A DNA stretch of 30,582 bases, taken from the NCBI GenBank assembly GCA_964492185.1, contig CAZBJH010000027.1, positions 1 through 30,582 on the forward strand. The letters are read 5' to 3'. The notes beneath the pieces were generated by a model. That model saw nothing but the letters and a program-made list of their open reading frames with translations, was not told the origin of the DNA and ran no database searches. This DNA comes from JAFGSZ01 sp964492185. GTDB lineage: Bacteria > Bacteroidota > Bacteroidia > Bacteroidales > UBA10428. Below are positions 23,490 to 30,582 of the stretch, in pieces (the stretch's first letter is position 1; each line of letters starts with the position of its first letter). A program made the translations under genes and the position numbers.

Positions 23490-24395
23490 CTATTTTATTT
23501 CCCCATTCAGCGAACACAGGTATCCAAGTTTATAAAGATCAAAATACAGAAGCTTCGGCTGTTTGCCGGTGAGGTTATTATATAATTTCTTTTCTGCTTT
23601 TCTGTAAATAAATTCAGCCAGCTTTCTCAATCTTAATTTTTTAAACAACTTATAATACCATAATATGGTAATATCACGCATCAGTCGTTTTTCATTGCCG
23701 TTAATCTTCATAATCCTTTTCAGGTTTTTAATACCTTCTCTGGTTTTTTCGATAAATTGCTCGTTTGTCTCAAGACCAATATGAATTACCGGATTTTCAA
23801 TATGCTTAATAATAATATTATTTTTCATTAATTCATAACCAAACAGGGTATCCTCATGTCCATAACTCTTCAGGTCTTCATTGAACCGGATTCTATCAAA
23901 AATAGATTTTGAAATCAAAAAATTAAAAGAAGAGAATGATGCATTCGGATTTTTTTGGCGTTCACATACTGATTTATATTCCCGGTAATGTCCATATGTC
24001 CATCTCAAATACTGATCATCCATCTCAGGTTTTAGCATTGAATAGTTCAATCCTCCGCAAACAACCCCGCGTCCATTGCAATTAGACAGATAATTTTCGA
24101 TAAAATCACGTCTCCCTATCTTTGAATCACAATCAAGAAAAAGCAGATATGGATAACTTGCCAAAACCGCCAATTTATTCCTTATCTTCGACCGCCCGAT
24201 ATTCTTGTCCAGTTCCCGGTATATAACATTGCGCACTGATTTCAGCTTCCTGTTCCCTTTTTTAAAAGTTTCATCGGAAGCATCATCAAGAAGGATAATT
24301 TCGTAAGAAATACCGGCGTTCAGGCATTGCTTGTTAAGGACGTTGACCAGATCGGTAACATCAAAATTGTATACAGGTATAAGTACAGACAACAT
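23490..24395 (-). CDS. Family 2 glycosyltransferase
   Basis: The 301-residue protein starts at ATG 24395; an upstream in-frame TTG at 24410 is rejected because the GT2 fold begins at once with MLSVLIPVYN. Numbered from that ATG, the nucleotide-sugar site includes LLDDASDE near 36-43 and the metal-binding DXD as DCD (88-90) in LLFLDCDSKIG. YGHEDTLFGYEL (178-189) resembles the GHED motif of chondroitin-polymerase-like and GT7 C-terminal domains. There is no membrane helix, so it is cytosolic or peripheral. It is likely to add a sugar to a surface polysaccharide or glycoprotein, but no other glycan genes are adjacent. Its TAG stop directly abuts the heptamer array. It is preceded by 297 bp with no clear feature. 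Confidence 0.9.
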   Translation of the reverse strand: MLSVLIPVYNFDVTDLVNVLNKQCLNAGISYEIILLDDASDETFKKGNRKLKSVRNVIYRELDKNIGRSKIRNKLAVLASYPYLLFLDCDSKIGRRDFIENYLSNCNGRGVVCGGLNYSMLKPEMDDQYLRWTYGHYREYKSVCERQKNPNASFSSFNFLISKSIFDRIRFNEDLKSYGHEDTLFGYELMKNNIIIKHIENPVIHIGLETNEQFIEKTREGIKNLKRIMKINGNEKRLMRDITILWYYKLFKKLRLRKLAEFIYRKAEKKLYNNLTGKQPKLLYFDLYKLGYLCSLNGEIK

Positions 24396-24692
24396 TGTTG
24401 CAGCAGGCAATTAAGGGTTCATTGAAATACTATGTAACTATTAATAACGTAAGATATTTTACAATATTGTATAAAAACACATTTTTTTTACTTCGCAGTG
24501 GTCACAGGTATATTTTATACTGTACCATAGCATATTAGCATAACCTGTATTATTAGCCTCACCGGGCTCAATCTTCATTTTTTGACGCTTTGTATCTGCC
24601 CTGAACCTGATGAATTTTAAATACAGGATATTATGGTTATACTTGACTTATTTAAAAAAGTTAGTGTAACTTAAACGAAAAAAGTATTTATT

Positions 24693-25622
24693 ATGATCAG
24701 TCTTTTATTTCGTCTGTTTATTACCGGAATTTTCTTATTGTCAGTTAAAAATCAAGCATCAGCTATTGATATTGAGATTCACTGCAAACAAGGCAGTTCA
24801 GATTTGGTGCAACTGGCCTATTACTATCATTCGGGTATATTTCTTGAAGACACCCTGTTCTTTAATGGTGATGGTGTTACACGATATACAAACAGTGATA
24901 TTCAACCCGGTATTTATCTGCTGGTATTTAATGACTCGCTTTCCTTTGAGTTTATGATAACGGGTAATAATGACCTGAACATTTCTTTTAACAGCCTGGC
25001 AATTAATAACATGGTCATTGGCGGAGATAAGCAAAGCATGGCCTTTCATTATTATTTAACTCATCACTACCTTTCCAATCGTAAAATAAATAACATGCAG
25101 CAAACATTAAAAAAGACTTCCACGGGCAGGGAGGAAGAACTAAGTATAAGACAAAAGATCAAAACCCTGAAAGATGAAAACCTGATTATTGTTGACTCGC
25201 TAACTAACTTATATAGCGGAAGGCTTTTGGGCGATTACCTTCAAATGACCAGGCCGCCTGAGATTCCCGACACTAAAATTAACCGGCAAAATATCCACGG
25301 CCAGGATTCACTTAACTGGACAGAACGGATAGAATATTACAAAGACCATTATCTTGATAACATCAACCTTAATAATTCAGGACTTATTCGTACTCATTTG
25401 CTGGGAAACCGCATTTCACATTACATAAATCACGTGATCCCGCAAACCCCGGGAGAATTAATCGCAGCCTCAGATAAAATTCTCGATAAATGTGAAGAAA
25501 ACAAGGAAATGCATATATACCTGTTATCATATCTGCTCAACCATTTCAGCCCAACCAATGATAAACCTGAATATAATAAGGTGTATCTTCATCTGAAACA
25601 AAAATACGGTTTTACAAATTAA
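24693..25622 (+). CDS. Secreted DUF4369/DUF5106-like protein lacking thioredoxin domain
   Basis: The 309-residue protein has a signal peptide (about 1-24, ending ASA). The N-terminal part (about 25-115) is beta-rich and resembles DUF4369. The middle and C-terminal part resembles DUF5106, with the recognisable stretch YYKDHYLDNINLNNSGLIRT followed by HLLGNRISHYINHVIPQTP and KVYLHLKQKYGF. In Bacteroidota these two domains normally precede a TlpA-like thioredoxin domain with CxxC. Here the protein stops just where that domain would begin, and there is no room for it: the convergent tolC-like gene ends 11 bp away. It may be a natural short form or an eroded one. TATACTTG at 24638-24645 is a weak -7 candidate. 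Confidence 0.75.
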   Translation: MISLLFRLFITGIFLLSVKNQASAIDIEIHCKQGSSDLVQLAYYYHSGIFLEDTLFFNGDGVTRYTNSDIQPGIYLLVFNDSLSFEFMITGNNDLNISFNSLAINNMVIGGDKQSMAFHYYLTHHYLSNRKINNMQQTLKKTSTGREEELSIRQKIKTLKDENLIIVDSLTNLYSGRLLGDYLQMTRPPEIPDTKINRQNIHGQDSLNWTERIEYYKDHYLDNINLNNSGLIRTHLLGNRISHYINHVIPQTPGELIAASDKILDKCEENKEMHIYLLSYLLNHFSPTNDKPEYNKVYLHLKQKYGFTN

Positions 25623-25633
25623 ACCGAAACCGT

Positions 25634-27157
25634 TCACTGGTTACTAATATCCGTCTTTGCTCCATCACCTCTATCCAGCATAGGGTTATTATAAGAGATC
25701 TTTCGCTTCATCTCAAAATCATAAAGTGTCAGGATCCGCAGATTATAATAAGCTATCCAGTAGTCCTCGAGCGATGATATGTAATCCCTTCGGGCGCTCT
25801 CCCTTTCTGAAAGTGAGATATTCAGATCCGTAATACTTATCTCACCATTCTGAAATTTACGCAGAGATATCAGATATCCGTTTTCAGCCACCTTATCTGC
25901 TTCTTTAGCTGTCTTCAACTGATCTTCAAGAAGGCTGAACTGCTCAACCTGCACGAAAACCTCACGCTCGAAATCTTCTCTGTCCTTTTCCACATCGAAG
26001 ATCTCCAGTTCACGCCTCGATTCGGCAAGCTTCACCTGGGAAGCAGACCTGCCCCAGTCAAGAATGGGTACACTCATTGATAATCGTAACATGCGCTGTT
26101 GTTTCGGTTGGTCATAAACACCAGCCATAAATTCAGCACTGTTTGACATCCCGTAACTTCCGGTCAACACTGCCCCCAGCCCTGTATTCCGCCTCGCCTG
26201 TGTAAGCTCCTGGTCAGCCTGTATTAAACGGCGCTGATAACGGGGTGTCTCCTTTCTGTTAGCACGCGCTTCCTTCAATGCTTTTTCAGGATCTATATCA
26301 AAAAAGGTTATGTTCAATGGCATGATCAGATTAAGCTCTGTTTCCTGATCAAGGCTGATGTATGATTTAAGTTCGAAATCCGCATTCTTTAGTTCCATAT
26401 TGGCCATGTTCAATGCCTTTTGTGCATTGTAAACTGACAACTGTATCCTGGCAAAATCGTTTTCCGAAATTTGTCCCAGCTTCTGTTTGGTCTCCGCGAT
26501 CTGCAGGTTAACCCTGCTGTTTTTAAGATTATTCTCAGCCAGCCTGTAATTTGTCAGTATTTTCAGGTAATTGAAAAATCTCCAGGCAGCATCCCTGGAT
26601 ATCTCCTCGATAGTCTCTACATAATTTTTCTGCGCTTCCTCATAAATAAGTGGTTCTGTTTGCTTTGACCATCTCATCCAGTTATATGAAAATACAGGCT
26701 GAGTAAATCCAATTTCAAAGGGTGTCCCCGAAAAACTCAAAGTATTATTATTAAAATCCTGTATCCTGTAAAGGGCTGTTGCCGCATATATCTGTGTTCC
26801 TGAAAAAGCAATAGACTGGTTCAATGCCAACTTAGCCGAAGCCTGGGCATTCGATACCTGCCTGAATTCAATGCTCCCGTCAGGCTGTGTTACGGGTGTT
26901 GTGGTTTGCGTGTAATCAGGCAGGTCACCGGTCAGCATAAGCCGGGGGCGAAAACGGGTTTGAAAATTTTTCCACCTCCAGAAATAGTTTACGTTCGTAT
27001 TTTGAGCATATTTTACTGCAGACGACTGCCTTACAGCCAGGTCAACAACATTGGCCAGACTGAGTGATAATGAATCCTTTTGATCGGCATTTGTTTGTCC
27101 GGCTGATAAGGTAAACGATATAACCGGCAGTACAAGACCAAAAACAAACTTCATCAT
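25634..27157 (-). CDS. TolC family outer-membrane efflux protein
   Basis: The 507-residue protein has a signal peptide (about residues 1-20). The mature part shows the two-fold OEP repeat: long amphipathic helices alternating with beta segments, starting LSLANVVDLAVRQSSAVKYA and including LALNQSIAFSG and the QPVF segment in the first half, and LRLSMSVPILDWGRSASQVK in the second. Such proteins trimerise into an outer-membrane beta-barrel with a periplasmic tunnel. It lies 172 bp behind the HlyD-like gene on the same strand, its presumed partner. It starts with two consecutive ATGs, either usable. The substrate cannot be told from sequence. Confidence 0.92.
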   Translation of the reverse strand: MMKFVFGLVLPVISFTLSAGQTNADQKDSLSLSLANVVDLAVRQSSAVKYAQNTNVNYFWRWKNFQTRFRPRLMLTGDLPDYTQTTTPVTQPDGSIEFRQVSNAQASAKLALNQSIAFSGTQIYAATALYRIQDFNNNTLSFSGTPFEIGFTQPVFSYNWMRWSKQTEPLIYEEAQKNYVETIEEISRDAAWRFFNYLKILTNYRLAENNLKNSRVNLQIAETKQKLGQISENDFARIQLSVYNAQKALNMANMELKNADFELKSYISLDQETELNLIMPLNITFFDIDPEKALKEARANRKETPRYQRRLIQADQELTQARRNTGLGAVLTGSYGMSNSAEFMAGVYDQPKQQRMLRLSMSVPILDWGRSASQVKLAESRRELEIFDVEKDREDFEREVFVQVEQFSLLEDQLKTAKEADKVAENGYLISLRKFQNGEISITDLNISLSERESARRDYISSLEDYWIAYYNLRILTLYDFEMKRKISYNNPMLDRGDGAKTDISNQ

Positions 27158-27199
27158 ATCATTCCCGTATTATAATAAATCTGAATTAATAATATTCAT

Positions 27200-27215
27200 A
27201 TGTTCCATAGAACAT
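27200..27215. promoter_or_regulatory. Dyad upstream of the TolC gene
   Basis: ATGTTC and GAACAT form a perfect 6-bp inverted repeat around CATA, 43 bp before the TolC-like ATG and in the gap behind the adaptor gene. Size and position suit a dimeric regulator operator. No regulator gene is nearby, and no -7 match was found, so this is tentative. Confidence 0.35.
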
Positions 27216-27329
27216 TTATCCCGCATAGGTTTGCTAAAACACAATTACTCCCACAATTCCATTTATAAATGTTTCATTCCCCCATTTGCTATCCTGCTGA
27301 CTATCCTCGCTCTTTCACGATCATCCTCT

Positions 27330-28553
27330 TTAATCCTGACTTGAAATATCCACCTCATTTTTTCTTTTATATGCCGACATATCTGTAATAATAAACACAT
27401 CACCGGTATCGGCTCCTGAAAGCAGTTCTGTATAAACATTTCCTTTGAGGCCGGTAGTGATCTCCTGCCTTATAGCCTTGTCTCCTTTAAGCAGAAAAGC
27501 ATTTTGTACTGCATTACCTTCAATTCCCGAACAGTTTCTGATGCGAAGGGTACTGTCTTTGTGTTCTGCAACTATCCTAAGCTTTACATCAAGGTTGGGA
27601 CGCAACATTCTGTAATCACTCTTTTCCAGGAACACATCAAACTGTACCTGCTTATCCTCAATAACCGGCTGTATCCTGCCAATCGATCCTTTCAGGCTTT
27701 CTTTATCTATCAGCACGTAAACACTTCCTCCTGTTTTCACCATATCGGCATACTTATCTTCTATCGAACCCTTAACCTTAAAACTGCTGAGATTTGACAT
27801 TCTTACAAGCAGTTGGTCGGCGTTGACTTTCTCACCCAGCCGTCCGTTCACATTCATAATTATCCCTTCGGAGGGTGCTTTTACCACCATTTTTTTCAGC
27901 AGTTTCTGCCGTTCGGCCAGTTGTTTTTCGTGCATTCCGATCTCCAACAACAGACCTTTCTCCTCAACTTCAAGTTGGTTCAGCCTTACCGAATTCTTTT
28001 CCCTTACCATCTTCAGTTCCTTTTCAGCAAGTGCCAGCTCCTGATTTGTTTTTTCGTGGCGGGCCGGACTTATCCCTCCGACCTCCAGCAATTCTTTCTG
28101 ATCAGTAAGTTCAGATTTTATTGATGTTATCTTCAATTTTTTCACCTCCAGGTTATAATCAAGATCTATCCTGATGCTCCGCGCGTTCAGCCTATTCTTA
28201 TCCAGGTTATTTCGCATAACAGCAAGCTGGTCGGTAAGCCTTTCGATCTGTTCTTCTATCTCCGAACCATCCAGAACGAGTATCACCTCCCCGGCCTTCA
28301 CACTACTTCCTGCTTCACGGTATATTCTTTTAATAATACCGGATGTGGGGCTTAACATCAACACTTCGTTCTCCGGTTCCACAACACCTTCTCCTTCAAG
28401 GCATGTTTCCACGGGCCCAACATCAACATGTGATGTGGAAATTTCACCAACAGTATGCCTGCGTGATATCAGGTAACGAAAAGAATAGAACAATACAAAC
28501 AAAATACCGACCCCAAGTAATAAGATCAGAATTAATTTAATTTTCTTATTCAT
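27330..28553 (-). CDS. HlyD/RND-type periplasmic adaptor protein
   Basis: The 407-residue membrane fusion protein has one N-terminal membrane helix (about 5-27). A split lipoyl-like domain follows: the first half contains LSPTSGIIKRIYREAGSSVKAG (68-89) and the second VKAPSEGIIMNVNGRLGEKV. Between them is a long alpha-hairpin, and after them beta-barrel and membrane-proximal domains. Such adaptors link an inner-membrane ABC or RND pump to TolC. The TolC-like gene follows 172 bp downstream, but no pump subunit is in the window. It may lie elsewhere. Adaptors of this shape in Bacteroidota often serve MacB-like ABC transporters. It begins 133 bp after the transglutaminase-like gene. Confidence 0.92.
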   Translation of the reverse strand: MNKKIKLILILLLGVGILFVLFYSFRYLISRRHTVGEISTSHVDVGPVETCLEGEGVVEPENEVLMLSPTSGIIKRIYREAGSSVKAGEVILVLDGSEIEEQIERLTDQLAVMRNNLDKNRLNARSIRIDLDYNLEVKKLKITSIKSELTDQKELLEVGGISPARHEKTNQELALAEKELKMVREKNSVRLNQLEVEEKGLLLEIGMHEKQLAERQKLLKKMVVKAPSEGIIMNVNGRLGEKVNADQLLVRMSNLSSFKVKGSIEDKYADMVKTGGSVYVLIDKESLKGSIGRIQPVIEDKQVQFDVFLEKSDYRMLRPNLDVKLRIVAEHKDSTLRIRNCSGIEGNAVQNAFLLKGDKAIRQEITTGLKGNVYTELLSGADTGDVFIITDMSAYKRKNEVDISSQD

Positions 28554-28686
28554 TATTAAAATTCATTACAGAAAAAAAATTATTAAACGCAGGATTATTT
28601 CTGGCAGGACAGAACTGTAAAAATAGAAAATTTATACCAGATCATAAAGAAAAAAGATGATAGATACAGAAATTTTCCTGTTTTCA

Positions 28687-30549
28687 TCACCACCACACCT
28701 GAACACCATCTTCGATGGTAAACGGCCGTTCCTCCTTACCCCCGCTATGGCAATGTAACCAGAACAACGCATCTGCGGGCACATACTTGTAATCCATGTG
28801 CATACCGGAAGCAACCTTCCTGCCCAAAGATTTCCAACCTTCATCCCAGTAAAACAATTCATAATCTTTTCCCGGTATAATATAGTTTGTATCTGTACGA
28901 GGATTGAATCTTATTTTTGTTATCTTTTTTTCATTTCCCTCTCCCAGATCAAGTCCAATCCATGTTCCTTTTTCATTACTGCTGTAAAATGTGGCCGGAT
29001 CCCCGTCAAAGGCTTTTGAAACATGCCTGTCAAGTTGTCCTTCGAATTTAAAAATATATTCTCCCGATACTTCCTTTTGTACTCTGCCGGAATCATAATA
29101 AAAAGAAATATTACCTATATCTCCATTCGTGATCGTATCCGGAAGATACCTTAAATACCTGTATTCATTATTATCCTCAATCACGAATTCAACAGGTAAA
29201 ATAAATGTTTTATCAATTATAAATAAATCTGAGGCATCTGAAAAATCCTCTTTATTGCTGCCCTGAAACCTTCCTTTATATAATTGATTCGCATAATTCA
29301 GAATATTACCAAACAAAGGATACTTTCTAAATAATCTGATCGATTCTATTTCTTCATCATTACATTTAATATACCGGATAGATCCATCTTTCTTAAGAAT
29401 AAAGGGATATGAAAGCGGATGATATTGGTCATCGGTGATAAGTACTGCCAAATATAAAATATCATTACCAATACTATTAAACACAACTTCACCATTCTGT
29501 ATAATTCCCCAGTCAACCGGAATAATATTTCCCCGGTCAATTACACATATATATGCCGGTTGATCATCGTATCTGTTTGAAGACTGAATTTTAACATCAT
29601 TACATTCCAAATAATCTTCAGTCACATCAATCTGATACAAATCATCTATTGATGAGGAAATTTGATTTTTATTAAAATTACTGTAAAAAACGGACCTGGG
29701 ATTTACAGTGAACGATTTCCTGTAAACTTTTGCAACTTTCTTAATGGGATATACCAATAATTCTTCCGGCAACAGACTGTCACGCGGATTCATTATATTA
29801 AATCTTGCTGATGGAATAAATTCTTGTTCTTCAAGGACTTTATTATCACTCATTGTCATCAGAACACCATCCCGGTTTACAAACGCATTCCAACTATGAC
29901 TGCTGCTTCTGTTGGCCCAGTGCGGTGTCTCGTCAAATAAGCAGATAATTCCCAGTGAACGCGTAATATGAGTTTTTAAAAGCGTTGTATGATAACACAA
30001 ACCTCCGCTGAGCCTAACCACATCATATAAATTCTGTACATTTCCATATCCCCACCCCCTGTGTTTATCAGTAAAATGATAAAATTTATTATATACCAAT
30101 TCAAAGGCACGTTTCATATCATTGTTGTTTTCCATACTATCAACCAACCATGAAAACCTGTCCAAAAAATGTTCCCTTAAATTCATTAACGGCTCCTTGT
30201 CAACCCTGTAAGGCAAAATTTGGTGCTTGAAAATATTAAAATCCATGTCTTTGCACCATACGAAATTCTCCCAGGCATAAAATGAATTCTCAATGTTATC
30301 AATAAGAAAATCAGCAGTAATAACTTCCAGATCATACTTTATATATTCATTATTACTATTAGCAATTTCTCCTTTATCCTTAGCCTTTTTCCATGCCACT
30401 GAATCAAAACCATGCAATAAAGTATTTTCAATCTTCTCAAAAACAGCATCAGGGGCATCTTTCTTATGATGATAGATCCCATAATGCCCTGGAATATTTT
30501 CTATTAAAAAACATGCTGATTTAAATTTCCAAATCCGGGTCGGACCGAA
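28687..30549 (-). CDS. Transglutaminase-like protein with C-terminal discoidin-like domain, 5' end incomplete or broken
   Basis: The frame is open from 30549 (an in-frame TAA is at 30550-30552) and contains no ATG or GTG start; the first usable codon is TTG at 30415-30417, giving 576 residues. Residues before that TTG look conserved (KSACFLIENIPGHYG), so the true start is further upstream. The protease-like fold shows C141 in GGLCYH, H174 in SSSHSWN and D183 nearby (numbered from the TTG), a plausible Cys-His-Asp set. A discoidin or F5/8-like domain occupies about 455-575, from HVSKAFDGDPATFYSS to VQVWW. Homologues are usually exported lipoproteins, whose signal would be missing here. A shift of frame near 30525 or the window end may explain it. 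The cleaved or cross-linked target is unknown. Confidence 0.75.
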   Translation of the reverse strand, partial: FGPTRIWKFKSACFLIENIPGHYGIYHHKKDAPDAVFEKIENTLLHGFDSVAWKKAKDKGEIANSNNEYIKYDLEVITADFLIDNIENSFYAWENFVWCKDMDFNIFKHQILPYRVDKEPLMNLREHFLDRFSWLVDSMENNNDMKRAFELVYNKFYHFTDKHRGWGYGNVQNLYDVVRLSGGLCYHTTLLKTHITRSLGIICLFDETPHWANRSSSHSWNAFVNRDGVLMTMSDNKVLEEQEFIPSARFNIMNPRDSLLPEELLVYPIKKVAKVYRKSFTVNPRSVFYSNFNKNQISSSIDDLYQIDVTEDYLECNDVKIQSSNRYDDQPAYICVIDRGNIIPVDWGIIQNGEVVFNSIGNDILYLAVLITDDQYHPLSYPFILKKDGSIRYIKCNDEEIESIRLFRKYPLFGNILNYANQLYKGRFQGSNKEDFSDASDLFIIDKTFILPVEFVIEDNNEYRYLRYLPDTITNGDIGNISFYYDSGRVQKEVSGEYIFKFEGQLDRHVSKAFDGDPATFYSSNEKGTWIGLDLGEGNEKKITKIRFNPRTDTNYIIPGKDYELFYWDEGWKSLGRKVASGMHMDYKYVPADALFWLHCHSGGKEERPFTIEDGVQVWW

Positions 30550-30582
30550 TTAAAAGCCACATTACCTGATAATTAAGTCATT

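Larger units (their letters stand above)
22990..23490. repeat. Pyrimidine-rich heptamer repeat array
   Basis: The region is built largely from 7-bp words such as CTTTCGA, CTTTCAG and CTTCGAG, keeping a seven-base register over long stretches (for example three tandem CTTCGAG-type units at 23243-23264 and three CTTTCGA-type units near 23158-23178). The plus strand is strongly C/T biased. The left part (to about 23150) is degenerate and the right part is nearly exact. Open frames through it are low-complexity artefacts. The array ends at the stop codon of the glycosyltransferase gene. Confidence 0.75.

Noticed and set aside
22954..23585. Open frames reading through the C/T repeat and the N run
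   Set aside because: They are low-complexity Phe/Leu/Ser strings, cross undefined bases and arise from the heptamer repeats.
24411..24692. Promoter or RNA gene in the gap between the divergent glycosyltransferase and DUF4369-like genes
   Set aside because: Only one weak -7 match (24638-24645) and no tRNA-like or other folded RNA pattern was recognisable.

Overview
The window looks like chromosomal DNA of a Bacteroidota bacterium, probably Bacteroidales/Marinilabiliales-like. Supporting signs are a complete moxR-DUF58-batABCDE aerotolerance cluster, phylum-typical secreted and lipoprotein families, AT-rich intergenic DNA, weak Shine-Dalgarno sequences, and several matches to the Bacteroidota promoter -7 element TAnnTTTG. 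A run of 100 N at 23333-23432 shows this is a draft scaffold. The species is not identifiable from what I can see.

Region 1 (82-9178, minus strand) is one long gene train: moxR, a small secreted protein of unknown function, a DUF58 protein, a BatD-like membrane protein, batA, batB, batC, batD and batE. It encodes a MoxR AAA+ ATPase with three MIDAS-bearing VWA proteins and their TPR/Ig-like partners at the inner membrane and periplasm. Region 2 (9408-10893, plus) has truA and a lone YfiR-like secreted protein. Region 3 (11047-15204, minus) is a TPR protein, a ComA-like phosphosulfolactate synthase, a DUF368/PopT-type lipid carrier translocase and aroE. Region 4 (15399-22314, minus) is a large glycosidase-like lipoprotein, then folD, ffh and argS.

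Region 5 (22315-23489) is gene-free and is the most unusual part. It holds a clear argS promoter, stacked inverted and direct repeats, and a pyrimidine-rich heptamer array organised into 114-bp units. The assembly breaks inside that array. Region 6 (23490-30582) is accessory: a GT2 glycosyltransferase, a DUF4369/DUF5106-like secreted protein without the thioredoxin domain usual for that architecture, a TolC outer-membrane channel and HlyD-type adaptor without an inner-membrane pump, and a transglutaminase-like protein whose 5' end is broken or cut at the window edge.

A short intergenic repeat (consensus close to GACTTTATGGACAGRCACTA) occurs four times across the window, three times just behind a gene's stop codon. 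I did not find a convincing new multi-gene system. The best leads are the repeat families, the repeat-bounded assembly gap whose minimum true size can be deduced, the extra secreted gene inside the bat cluster, and the truncated-looking genes of region 6.
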